DNA of 42,919 nt from Phycisphaerae bacterium (GTDB lineage: Bacteria > Planctomycetota > Phycisphaerae > Phycisphaerales > SM1A02). Under the pieces are notes generated by a model, which saw only the letters and a program-made list of their open reading frames with translations, ran no database searches and had not been told where the DNA came from. The position numbers were made by a program, and so were the translations under genes. Location of the stretch: positions 1 through 42,919 of the forward strand of contig PKCS01000038.1 of the NCBI GenBank assembly GCA_002862305.1, given 5' to 3'. Below, in pieces: positions 23,599 through 30,555 of the stretch. Each line of letters opens with the position of its first letter. The stretch's first letter is position 1.

Positions 23599-25002
23599 TC
23601 ACTGGCAGGTGCAGTCCCAGTCGGCGAGCACGATCGCGAGATCCTGACCGTTGGTCAGTGCATCGCCGTTGATGTCGCCGAGCTCGGAACCCCAGTTGCC
23701 CAGCACGTAGGCGAGGTCCTGGCCGTTGACGACGCAGTTACCGTCGATGTCGCCGTCGCAGGGGACGATCGGATCGACGGGACTGGGGACCACGAGGTCG
23801 ATGTTGATGTCCTCGCTCGACTTGAAGAGTCCAAGCATTGCCTGGCCCTCGGTGGGCTCGGCGTTGGAGTCGAACGAGAAGGTGTGCATGCTGTTGTACA
23901 TGATGGCGTTGGCGTCGGAGGAGGTCTTCGAACGCCACATCATCATGCCCATGGATTCTTCGATGCCCTGCGACCAACGGGACACGCTCACGCCGTCACC
24001 GGAGTGGTACTTGGGGTAGAACTGGTAGATGTTGTCGGCATCATTGGCCGGGACTCCGAACTTCGAGAACGACACGTCGCAGTCGAGGTTGTAGACCGCG
24101 TACTCGTAGTGGTACCGACCGTTGTCGAGCTGGCAGACCTTGGAGCCGATGAAGAACGTCTCGTTCCGACCGGACTGGGCGCAGTCGGAGAGGGTGTACT
24201 CCCGGATCTCGACGCTCGGGTCGACTTCCTGCCAGGCGAAGATCGCGGGCTGCATCTGACGAGTGGTCTCGGTGAGGTTGATGTTGTAGCCGTTGTTCCC
24301 GCTGCCGGAGATCTCGACCGGTCGGTAGGAGGCGTTGTTGTAGGACATGCAGGCCGCAGCGTCCTCGGGGTGCACGTAGTGCCCTTCCACGAAGTAGCGG
24401 ACCAGGCCGGGGTAGTTGTCCTCGTCGAGAAGGCTGTTCTGGATCTGGAGCCGTCGACCGATGGTCTGGGGGTACGCGGGGCTGGTGAACGGCCAGGGGA
24501 ACGAGCCGATCGACGCGTTCACCTCGGGGCGCGGCCCGAGGTTGTTCTGCTGGCCATTGAAGTACGAGTCGTAGGGATCGGAACAGTTCCATCCGAGGAT
24601 GTCGGTGCAGCCGAACCCGCCCGGGTTGTCGCAGGGGCCGCAGAGCTGCTGCTGGAGGGCACAGAAGCCGTGCTTGAGCCAGCTCATGCCGATCTGCTCG
24701 ATGCGGGTGCAGCCGTTCTCCAGTTCCCTGACCATGTAGGCGTTCTGGCCGATGGTGGGGTGGAGGTTGCTGTTCTGCTCCCAGATGAGGTAGTCACATC
24801 CCTGGTTGCAGGACGTCGTCCCGACCGCGTAGGCCGAGATGCCGCCGACGATGCCGTACTTCGTGATGTTGTGGAGGGAACCGACGATCACGTCGGGATT
24901 GCATCCCGTGGAATCGCCCCGAGAGGCGACGGCGTCGGAGTTGAGGTGTCCTAGCATCAGTGCCGTACAACCGAGCAGCGTGCCTGCGATAGTGATTTTC
25001 AT
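23599..25002 (-). CDS. Secreted protein with two C-terminal dockerin-like (EF-hand) repeats
   Basis: A 467-residue exported protein. The N-terminus MKITIAGTLLGCTALMLGHL is a signal peptide. The bulk of the protein (about 40-400) is a cysteine-rich, aromatic-rich region I do not recognise, with runs such as CSDPYDSYFNGQQNN, HYVHPEDAAACMSYNN, and GSKVCQLDNGRYHYEYAVYN. The C-terminus carries two repeats of the type I dockerin-like pattern, GDIDGNCVVNGQDLAYVLGNWG and GDINGDALTNGQDLAIVLADW; each provides a calcium-loop D-x-N/D-G-D pattern. Such repeats are common on planctomycete secreted proteins. GGAG is at 25017-25020; a TTG at 25008 has the better spacing (8 bases), while the ATG at 25002 is the more usual codon. 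The product is probably extracellular; no catalytic motif was seen. Confidence 0.8.
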   Translation of the reverse strand: MKITIAGTLLGCTALMLGHLNSDAVASRGDSTGCNPDVIVGSLHNITKYGIVGGISAYAVGTTSCNQGCDYLIWEQNSNLHPTIGQNAYMVRELENGCTRIEQIGMSWLKHGFCALQQQLCGPCDNPGGFGCTDILGWNCSDPYDSYFNGQQNNLGPRPEVNASIGSFPWPFTSPAYPQTIGRRLQIQNSLLDEDNYPGLVRYFVEGHYVHPEDAAACMSYNNASYRPVEISGSGNNGYNINLTETTRQMQPAIFAWQEVDPSVEIREYTLSDCAQSGRNETFFIGSKVCQLDNGRYHYEYAVYNLDCDVSFSKFGVPANDADNIYQFYPKYHSGDGVSVSRWSQGIEESMGMMMWRSKTSSDANAIMYNSMHTFSFDSNAEPTEGQAMLGLFKSSEDINIDLVVPSPVDPIVPCDGDIDGNCVVNGQDLAYVLGNWGSELGDINGDALTNGQDLAIVLADWDCTCQ

Positions 25003-25316
25003 TTTCAAGGCTGGATCTCCGCTTGGAACCTGGGACGATTCTTCTCTTAGGTGAGGCAGGCGTTCGGCTCTTGGCTGACCGACCGGAATGGGTGGGGGCC
25101 TGCTGACTAAAGGTTAGCTCATACCAAACGTCTTGCCCGGCTTTAATCCCCCAAAAACCCGAAACAAACGCATTGAGCCCCCTTTTTCCGGCCACCCCTC
25201 GTGACGATCTGCCGCGTGGGTCTAAAACGTTCACTTCGCCTCGAGCCTCCGGGGGATGGCTCCCGTCGTTTCTGTGTTTACGGAGGAACCCATGGTTCAG
25301 AAGGCGACGTGCCCGA

Positions 25317-25375
25317 ACAAAAAAAACCCGGCCGCCACCAAGGTATTGGCGACGGCGGGTGGGAGTCGTGGATCC
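25317..25375 (-). repeat. 59-bp direct repeat, copy 1, carrying an intrinsic terminator
   Basis: This copy is identical base for base to 25614-25672. Read on the minus strand it contains an imperfect G+C-rich hairpin (CCCGCCGTCGCC ... GGTGGCGGCCGGG) followed directly by eight T residues, the layout of a rho-independent terminator. No gene is recognised immediately upstream of this copy on the minus strand. Confidence 0.85.
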
Positions 25376-25613
25376 TTTGCACTCGAGTGATGCTGTCCGT
25401 GCTGGTTCGGTTGGGCCTGAGCCGCTCCAGGAACTCACCGGTGGGGGGGCGACCGAGTCGTCCCGCGGTGAACTGCTTCGCGTCAGGCAACGCCCGACGT
25501 CTGCTTCATGTTGTCCTGGTATCCCTTTTCACTCTGGTGACGGACGATCCATCACGCTCCTGCATTCACCATACCAGTGTTTCCAAGTACCCCAACGACA
25601 AACTTGATCGTTC

Positions 25614-25672
25614 ACAAAAAAAACCCGGCCGCCACCAAGGTATTGGCGACGGCGGGTGGGAGTCGTGGATCC
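25614..25672 (-). repeat. 59-bp direct repeat, copy 2, terminator of the PEP-CTERM-like gene
   Basis: Second perfect copy of the repeat, 297 bases from the first. It lies 101 bases after the stop of the PEP-CTERM-like gene at 25774 on the minus strand and is positioned to end that transcript. The identity extends beyond the hairpin on one side, which points to recent duplication of a segment rather than convergence of terminators. Confidence 0.85.
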
Positions 25673-25773
25673 GTTGAGTGCAGGATTCACCCGCACCGAT
25701 ACATCTCACTGGCTCGCAGGTGTCGGTCTCGATCGTGGTCGCTTCCCGGCCTAGGTCGGGAGCACCGGACACC

Positions 25774-26493
25774 TCAGATCCTTCGCCTCCTCCTCACGTT
25801 CAGGAAACCACCGGCCACCAGCACGCCGAGCGTGCCAGGTACCGGGACGAATGTCAGTGACTCGGTGAAATCACCGTAATGCACGCCGGTTCCGGCTCCG
25901 TAGTCGTAGCCGACCGTTCCACTGATGTCGAAGTACGCCCCGGCTCGTGCCTCGTCACCCGTCACCACGAAGCGACCGATCCAGACCTTGAGACCGTCAT
26001 CGGCAGCGCCGAGGTCGCTCGGGGGTACCAGGTACCAACCGATGTCCTCGTTGAAGACGTCCAGTGGAAGACCCATCCCGAAGCCGGGGTCGAGTGCCGT
26101 CTGGCCGAGTCCATCATTGATGGTGACGAAGGAATCGATCTGTGGCAGGGCCCCCGCCTGGGGAAGGTCGATGGATGCGGCGGGATTCCAGCTGCCGGTG
26201 GCGGACACGTCGTTGTGCACGAATTGCTCGAAGCCACTTGCGTTGATGTTGACGCCGAAGAGGTTCCTGAGGATCGAATCCGCGTTGTCGGCACCAACCG
26301 TGTTGAGGCCCGAGAAGTCCACGAAGACGTCCATGACCGCGAACTCGGCGTCCTGGATCGTGGTGGTCATCAGGCCGGCTTGACCTGACGTGTAGTAGAC
26401 GACCTCGTCCTGGACGAGCCCGGCCACATCCGCCACCGCAATGGCTGTTGTCATGGCAGTGCACAGAAGTGCACCTGCGTGACGTGTCTTCAT
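25774..26493 (-). CDS. Secreted PEP-CTERM-like surface protein, LDPGFG family (member 1)
   Basis: A 239-residue exported protein. It has a signal peptide (MKTRHAGALLCTAMTTAIAVA), a beta-rich central domain, and a C-terminal tripartite sorting tail: VPVPGTLG, a hydrophobic run VLVAGGFLNV, and RRRRR, like the PEP-CTERM signals processed by exosortase. Internal motifs shared with the next two genes are GSWNPAASIDLP, IDSFVTI, ALDPGFG and IGRFVV. Relative to the other two it is the most diverged and its tail is VPVPG rather than VPAPG. An AAGGG-type Shine-Dalgarno lies about nine bases before the ATG. Its transcript is likely ended by the 59-bp repeat copy 2. The function is unknown; cell-surface or matrix attachment is inferred from the tail. 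Confidence 0.8.
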   Translation of the reverse strand: MKTRHAGALLCTAMTTAIAVADVAGLVQDEVVYYTSGQAGLMTTTIQDAEFAVMDVFVDFSGLNTVGADNADSILRNLFGVNINASGFEQFVHNDVSATGSWNPAASIDLPQAGALPQIDSFVTINDGLGQTALDPGFGMGLPLDVFNEDIGWYLVPPSDLGAADDGLKVWIGRFVVTGDEARAGAYFDISGTVGYDYGAGTGVHYGDFTESLTFVPVPGTLGVLVAGGFLNVRRRRRI

Positions 26494-26663
26494 CGGGTTC
26501 CCTTTTCCCTTGAGAGACTTCTCTTAAGTTGTCTCTGTCCTCGCACGACCCGGGACAGCCTCCTGACAAGAAACTACCCGGTTTGGGAATGAATGCAATA
26601 ACTAGTTCTGGAAGTTGCGGCCGAATGATGATTTCCTTCCACTTCCTGAACCATTCGCCAAGA

Positions 26664-26692
26664 CAACAGCCCTCCACGGGGGAGGGCTGTTG
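26664..26692 (-). terminator. Terminator after PEP-CTERM-like gene 2
   Basis: A 12-bp perfect stem CAACAGCCCTCC/GGAGGGCTGTTG with loop ACGGG, followed on the minus strand by a modest T-rich stretch (TCTTGG). It lies 82 bases after the stop of the gene at 26774. Confidence 0.75.
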
Positions 26693-26773
26693 ACTTATCA
26701 GACGTTGTCTGGTCTCTGAGTGAAGACCCTCACGGGTTGCGCGGGGACGCGTCCCCGAGACTCAGAGGAGCGC

Positions 26774-27394
26774 TCAGGCGCGCCGTCGGCGAGCAGCCAG
26801 GCCACCCAGTCCGAGGAGCGCAAGCGCGCCGGGAGCAGGGACCGTGACCGAGTAGGTGCCGTCAGCGAAGCTCACGTTGGTGTGGTCGGGCTGACCCTTG
26901 TACCCAATGGTGCCGTCGAAGGAGAAGGTGATCTCCTCGCCGGTGTTGGCGAAGACGAACTGCCCGATGGCAATGGTCTCACCCTGGACGTAGCTGGTCG
27001 GGGTTCCGTCGAACCAACCAGCACCTTCGGGGACCAGACCACCGGAGCCGGCGCCGAAGCCCGGATCGAGGGATGCACCCTCGGTACCGATGGTGACGTA
27101 CGAGTCGAGGGTCGAATCAGCGAACCCGGGGATGTCGCCGGTGCTCAGGTAGTTGAAGGACCCGCCGGTGCCGAACGCAAAGTCACTGTGGTTGAACTCT
27201 CCAGAGGAGAGGCCGAGGTTCACGTCGAACAGGTTCAGGAGAACGTTGTTCGGGTCGTCAAAGTTCACGAACAAATTGACGACGTAGAAGTCGCCGAGGT
27301 CTTCGACCTCACCGGAAACCTGGGTGAAGTCAGCCGAGGACACAACCGCCATACTCGCGGCCGCTCCTACAGCAAGGAGGGAGTGAATCTTCAT
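26774..27394 (-). CDS. Secreted PEP-CTERM-like surface protein, LDPGFG family (member 2)
   Basis: A 206-residue exported protein with signal peptide MKIHSLLAVGAAASMAVVSSA and the C-terminal sorting tail VPAPGALALLGLGGLAARRRR. The central beta-rich domain has FGTGGSFNYLSTGDIPGF, LDSYVTIGTEGASLDPGFG, PEGAGWFDGTP and IGQFVF, all in the same order as in the gene at 27809. An AGGATA Shine-Dalgarno lies just upstream of the ATG. Its leader contains a palindrome and two nearly identical inverted repeats (27420-27498), suggesting it is individually regulated. The transcript is closed by the hairpin at 26664-26692. No catalytic residues are recognisable; a structural or adhesive surface role is inferred. 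Confidence 0.82.
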   Translation of the reverse strand: MKIHSLLAVGAAASMAVVSSADFTQVSGEVEDLGDFYVVNLFVNFDDPNNVLLNLFDVNLGLSSGEFNHSDFAFGTGGSFNYLSTGDIPGFADSTLDSYVTIGTEGASLDPGFGAGSGGLVPEGAGWFDGTPTSYVQGETIAIGQFVFANTGEEITFSFDGTIGYKGQPDHTNVSFADGTYSVTVPAPGALALLGLGGLAARRRRA

Positions 27395-27419
27395 TTGGAT
27401 ATCCTATTCTCATCTCTTC

Positions 27420-27432
27420 GGGCCAAAGGCCC
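27420..27432. promoter_or_regulatory. Leader palindrome GGGCC-AAA-GGCCC
   Basis: A 5-bp stem with 3-base spacer, 25 bases upstream of the member 2 start codon. It is close enough to the start to influence initiation or to be part of an operator. Confidence 0.4.
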
Positions 27433-27444
27433 TGGGACTAACAC

Positions 27445-27465
27445 TGGGTTCAGAGGGAGAACCCA
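27445..27465. promoter_or_regulatory. Inverted repeat TGGGTTC-N7-GAACCCA, upstream copy of a pair
   Basis: A perfect 7-bp inverted repeat with spacer AGAGGGA. It is the first of two almost identical elements before the member 2 gene, and the spacing and identity suggest a dimeric regulator site or paired RNA hairpins. Confidence 0.5.
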
Positions 27466-27478
27466 TACATATGGATGA

Positions 27479-27498
27479 TGGGTTCGAGGGAGAACCCA
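27479..27498. promoter_or_regulatory. Inverted repeat TGGGTTC-N6-GAACCCA, second copy of a pair
   Basis: Same arms as the copy at 27445-27465, with spacer GAGGGA; centres are 34 bases apart, close to three helical turns. Confidence 0.5.
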
Positions 27499-27713
27499 CA
27501 CTCAAAGACACGGCAGCGCCGCAGTTAGGTTGTAATCGCACACAGGGGGTCATGCAAGCATCTTCTTGCAAGGAAGACATTAATCCTGCACCCCCCTGAG
27601 TCACCGTGGCTAAGGGCGGGCGGGACCTTGGTGGATGCGCCACGTCGCACTGGTCTACCACGGTTCCTGATCACCTCGTGGATGATTGGATTGCCAGCCG
27701 TGGAATCAAAAGC

Positions 27714-27745
27714 AAGGCAGCCTCCGACTGGTCGGAGGCTGCCTT
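27714..27745 (-). terminator. Terminator after PEP-CTERM-like gene 3
   Basis: A 15-bp perfect inverted repeat AAGGCAGCCTCCGAC/GTCGGAGGCTGCCTT around TG. Downstream on the minus strand is TTGCTTTTGATT, a moderate T-rich tail. It lies 64 bases after the stop of the gene at 27809. Confidence 0.8.
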
Positions 27746-27808
27746 GAAATCTAGTTACCGGACGTGTGAGTGGGTCCGGTCAGTGAGTGCTCCTCAGGAG
27801 CAGGTCAC

Positions 27809-28495
27809 TCAGGCCCGCCGACGACGGGCGACGAGGCCACCCAGGCCGAGCAGCGCAAGGGCGCCGGGCGCGGGAACCGCGTAGACGAAGCTGTCTGAAC
27901 CGAAGAAGACCTCACCGGACGAGTCCGAGGAACCCATCTGGCCGGAGAAGGTGAAGGTCCAGTCACCGACGACACGCTGGCTGTCGACGACGAACTGCCC
28001 GAGGCGGATGCCGACTCCGTTGAGGCCGTCGACCTCACCGGTGAAGGGCGAAGCGGTGGCCGGGACGGCGGGGTTGCCGTTGTACCAGCCGGCGCCCGAG
28101 GGGACGGTCGTGCCGGATCCGTCACCGAAACCGGGGTCCAGGGCGACTGCGCCGGCACCCATCGCGACGTAGCTGTCGATCAGGGAGTTGGCGAAGCCCG
28201 GGATGTCGACGGTCGAAGCGGGGTTGAAGGAGCCACCAGTACCGAACGCCGTGTCGCTCTGGTTGAATCCAAGCCCGTCGGAGGTGAAGACGTCCATCTC
28301 GAACGTGTTCAGGCCGGTGATGGTGCCGCTACCGGCATCGTACACGGCGAACATCTCGATGATGGTGTAGTCGGAAACACCGTCGTTGTAGTTACCAATG
28401 ATGCCGTCAAAACCCAGGAACGCATTGCCCTGAGCCGCAGCAACCGATCCGACCGCAAACGCTGCAGTCATCGAAAGCAGAGAAACCTTTTTCAT
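27809..28495 (-). CDS. Secreted PEP-CTERM-like surface protein, LDPGFG family (member 3)
   Basis: A 228-residue exported protein. The signal peptide is MKKVSLLSMTAAFAVGSVAAA, and the C-terminal sorting tail is VPAPGALALLGLGGLVARRRR, almost identical to that of member 2. The central domain shows FGTGGSFNPASTVDIPGF, IDSYVAMGAGAVALDPGFG, PSGAGWYNGNP and LGQFVV. The open frame reaches 28603, but only the ATG at 28495, with AAAGGG upstream, yields a signal peptide. The leader carries a 7-bp hairpin (28515-28535). Its own terminator lies downstream. As with the two neighbours, the fold looks all-beta, and I assign no enzymatic activity. Confidence 0.83.
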   Translation of the reverse strand: MKKVSLLSMTAAFAVGSVAAAQGNAFLGFDGIIGNYNDGVSDYTIIEMFAVYDAGSGTITGLNTFEMDVFTSDGLGFNQSDTAFGTGGSFNPASTVDIPGFANSLIDSYVAMGAGAVALDPGFGDGSGTTVPSGAGWYNGNPAVPATASPFTGEVDGLNGVGIRLGQFVVDSQRVVGDWTFTFSGQMGSSDSSGEVFFGSDSFVYAVPAPGALALLGLGGLVARRRRA

Positions 28496-28514
28496 CTCTA
28501 TAACCCTTTCTGTC

Positions 28515-28535
28515 TCTCGCTGAAAAAAAGCGAGA
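28515..28535. promoter_or_regulatory. Leader hairpin upstream of PEP-CTERM-like gene 3
   Basis: TCTCGCT/AGCGAGA with a seven-base A-rich loop (U-rich in the minus-strand RNA), 20 bases upstream of the start codon. The U-rich loop could bind an RNA-binding protein or simply protect the 5' end; this is inference. The rest of 28496-28793 shows nothing further. Confidence 0.4.
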
Positions 28536-28793
28536 AGAACCGCCGTTCGAAATGGGCTGCTGTACCTCCTGGTACACAACCCCCAACAATCACACACCCA
28601 CAAGGTATCGGTGGGAGGGGGGCAGTCAAGGAAGTAGATCCAAAATTGCTGAAATGAAGCATTCCAAGGGACTTGCGATCATGCTGCCACGTGGACGGTG
28701 AGCCTGGACCACCGCGATGGATACGTCCGGTAATCCAGTGCATTGGTCCGGCTCCGGGCACCTGTGTCCCCTCGGGCGGGGCCGGGGCGCGCG

Positions 28794-30440
28794 TCAGATC
28801 AAGGTTCCGGAGAGGCTCAACGCGCTGGAATCCTCGATGTGGACCTTCTGGATGGTGCCGATCAGTCGTTCAGGCTGGTGTGACCTCGGGCAGTCGAGGA
28901 AGACGATCAAGTCCCCGGGGGTCCGCCCGGAAAGCTGGATCGAGGCCCCTGGTTCCTCGGCCCCTACGCCTTCGCCAGCCCCGGGCTGAGGCTCGAGGGC
29001 CGCCCCCCCCGAGGTGAGGGTCACCTGGCCCGGCAGGGCCTGTGCCCGCGAATGCCTCTTCCCTCGGGAACGCTCCTGCTTGCTGACCTGTTCGACCAGG
29101 ACTTCGGTGGTGCGTCCCACCCAGCGTGCGTGGACCTCCGCGCTGACCTCGGCCTGCACCGCGAGCAGCCGGTTGTTCCTCTGCTTCTTCACGGCGATGG
29201 GAACGTCATCCTCGAATCGTCGCCTGGCGACCGTGCCCGGGCGCTCGGAGTACTTGAAGATGAAGTTGTTCTTGAACGGGACCCGGCGGAGGAGACGAAT
29301 GGTGTCCTCGAAGTCCTCCTCGGTCTCGGTGGGGAACCCCACGATCACGTCCCCGGCGATCGACACGTCGGGAATCCGAGCCTGTGCTCGATCGATGAAC
29401 TCGAGGTACTGCCCGAGGCTGTAGCCTCGATTCATGAGTTTCAGGATCCGGTCCGATCCCGACTGCGCGGGCACGTGCAGGTAGGGGCAGATCCGCTCGC
29501 AGCGGGCGATGACGTCGAGTGCCTCATCCGAGAAATCCCTCGGGTAGCTGGTCACGAAACGCAGGCGTCTGATCTCCGGGACGCGTTCGTGGATCAGCTC
29601 CAGCAACTCCGCGAAGCTCGTCGTCCTCGCACCGGGTCTCGAGCTCAAGTTCCCTTCTTCAAACGACTTGAGTCCGGGGCCGACCTGCGCCAGTTCCCGC
29701 CCCGAGACCGAGACGGCCACGCCATGGGTGTAGCAGTAGTGGTTGACGGTCTGGCCGAGCAGGGTGATCTCGATGACCCCGCGATCCGCGAGGGTGCGGC
29801 ATTCCTCGACGATGTCACCGGGAGGTCGGTGCACCTCGGCGCCACGTGTGTGCGGCACCACGCAGTAGGTGCAGAACTTGTTGCACCCCCGGGTGATCCG
29901 GACGTAGGCGCTTCTCCCGGCGGCCCGGGCGCCCGGATCCGGGTTGAAGGCCCGGGAAAGGTCGAGCAGCTCCAGGTTGTCCCCGGCGGCCTGGAGGGTG
30001 CTCCAACGGCGGGATCGATTCCCCCCCAGGGCCACCCGTTCATCGATCTGGCTCCGGTGGTTCAATTCCGATCCCCGGGCCCGGCTGATGTTGTCCAGCA
30101 GCAGCGGAAGTCGGTCCAGTTCCCCGGGACCGCACATCAGGTCGACTTCCGGATGCCGCCGCAGCAGGTCATGGCCATCCCGCTCGGCCATGCACCCCAG
30201 AACCCCGAGGATGATCTCCTCCCCGGCACGCTTGCGGTTCGAAATGACCCCGATCCGGCTCCAGGCCTTGTTTTCAGCCTGTTCCCGAACGCTGCAGGTG
30301 TTGTACAGCACCACGTCGGCCCCCGCGTCCCGATCGACCAGGCGGTAGCCGAGGCTCTCCAGCTGGCCCTTCACGAGCTCGCTGTCGAGCTCGTTCATCT
30401 GGCACCCGAAGGTCTCGAGATACACGGATCTGTGGTTCAC
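28794..30440 (-). CDS. miaB: tRNA-2-methylthio-N6-dimethylallyladenosine synthase MiaB
   Basis: A 548-residue radical-SAM methylthiotransferase acting on i6A37 of tRNAs. The N-terminal auxiliary cluster cysteines are C13 (ETFGCQMNELDS), C49 (LYNTCSVREQAENK) and C83 (LGCMAER). The radical SAM motif is RGCNKFCTYC (C186, C190, C193), followed by VVPHTRG. YLHVPAQSGSDRILKLMNRGY, AGDVIVGFPTETEEDF and KNNFIFKYSERPGTVA confirm MiaB. It is about 100 residues longer than usual: one insertion follows LLGQTVNHYCYTHG, and a low-complexity Gly/Ala/Glu insertion of about 45 residues splits the C-terminal TRAM domain before LSGRTPGDLIVFL. It diverges from ftsW with a 115-base gap. Confidence 0.95.
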   Translation of the reverse strand: MNHRSVYLETFGCQMNELDSELVKGQLESLGYRLVDRDAGADVVLYNTCSVREQAENKAWSRIGVISNRKRAGEEIILGVLGCMAERDGHDLLRRHPEVDLMCGPGELDRLPLLLDNISRARGSELNHRSQIDERVALGGNRSRRWSTLQAAGDNLELLDLSRAFNPDPGARAAGRSAYVRITRGCNKFCTYCVVPHTRGAEVHRPPGDIVEECRTLADRGVIEITLLGQTVNHYCYTHGVAVSVSGRELAQVGPGLKSFEEGNLSSRPGARTTSFAELLELIHERVPEIRRLRFVTSYPRDFSDEALDVIARCERICPYLHVPAQSGSDRILKLMNRGYSLGQYLEFIDRAQARIPDVSIAGDVIVGFPTETEEDFEDTIRLLRRVPFKNNFIFKYSERPGTVARRRFEDDVPIAVKKQRNNRLLAVQAEVSAEVHARWVGRTTEVLVEQVSKQERSRGKRHSRAQALPGQVTLTSGGAALEPQPGAGEGVGAEEPGASIQLSGRTPGDLIVFLDCPRSHQPERLIGTIQKVHIEDSSALSLSGTLI

Positions 30441-30555
30441 CGTCGCTGCTCCGATCGGGCCATCCTACGAAACGGCTCCATGCAGGGGAACCGGGGACAC
30501 GCCCGACCCCCGTATTTCCACCATCGACCTTCGATCGGCCGATAAGGCTCCCAGC

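Larger units (their letters stand above)
25003..25773. other. 771-base intergenic region with two terminator repeats
   Basis: The stretch upstream of the dockerin-like gene (25009-25316) is non-coding, comparatively A/T-rich around 25110-25190, and probably carries its promoter. The element TAAGAGAAG (minus strand, 25041-25049) occurs here and again before the next gene. Two copies of a 59-bp repeat follow (25317-25375 and 25614-25672), with 238 bases of unassigned sequence between them. Short minus-strand open frames that span the repeats share QRIHDSHPPSPIPWWRPGFF only because they translate the repeat. Confidence 0.7.
27395..27808. other. 414-base intergenic region with leader inverted repeats and a terminator
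   Basis: The half nearest the member 2 gene (27395-27500) holds its leader or operator region, described separately. The rest (27500-27700) shows nothing I can identify. The hairpin at 27714-27745 terminates the member 3 gene. No coding region is supported. Confidence 0.7.

Noticed and set aside
25278-25772. Two short minus-strand open frames sharing QRIHDSHPPSPIPWWRPGFF.
   Set aside because: The shared part is the translation of the 59-bp terminator repeat; there is no ribosome-binding site or supporting homology.
23533-28535. CRISPR array or mobile element as an explanation for the repeats in this block.
   Set aside because: There are only two copies of the 59-bp repeat, no regular spacers, no cas or transposase genes, and no target-site duplication visible.
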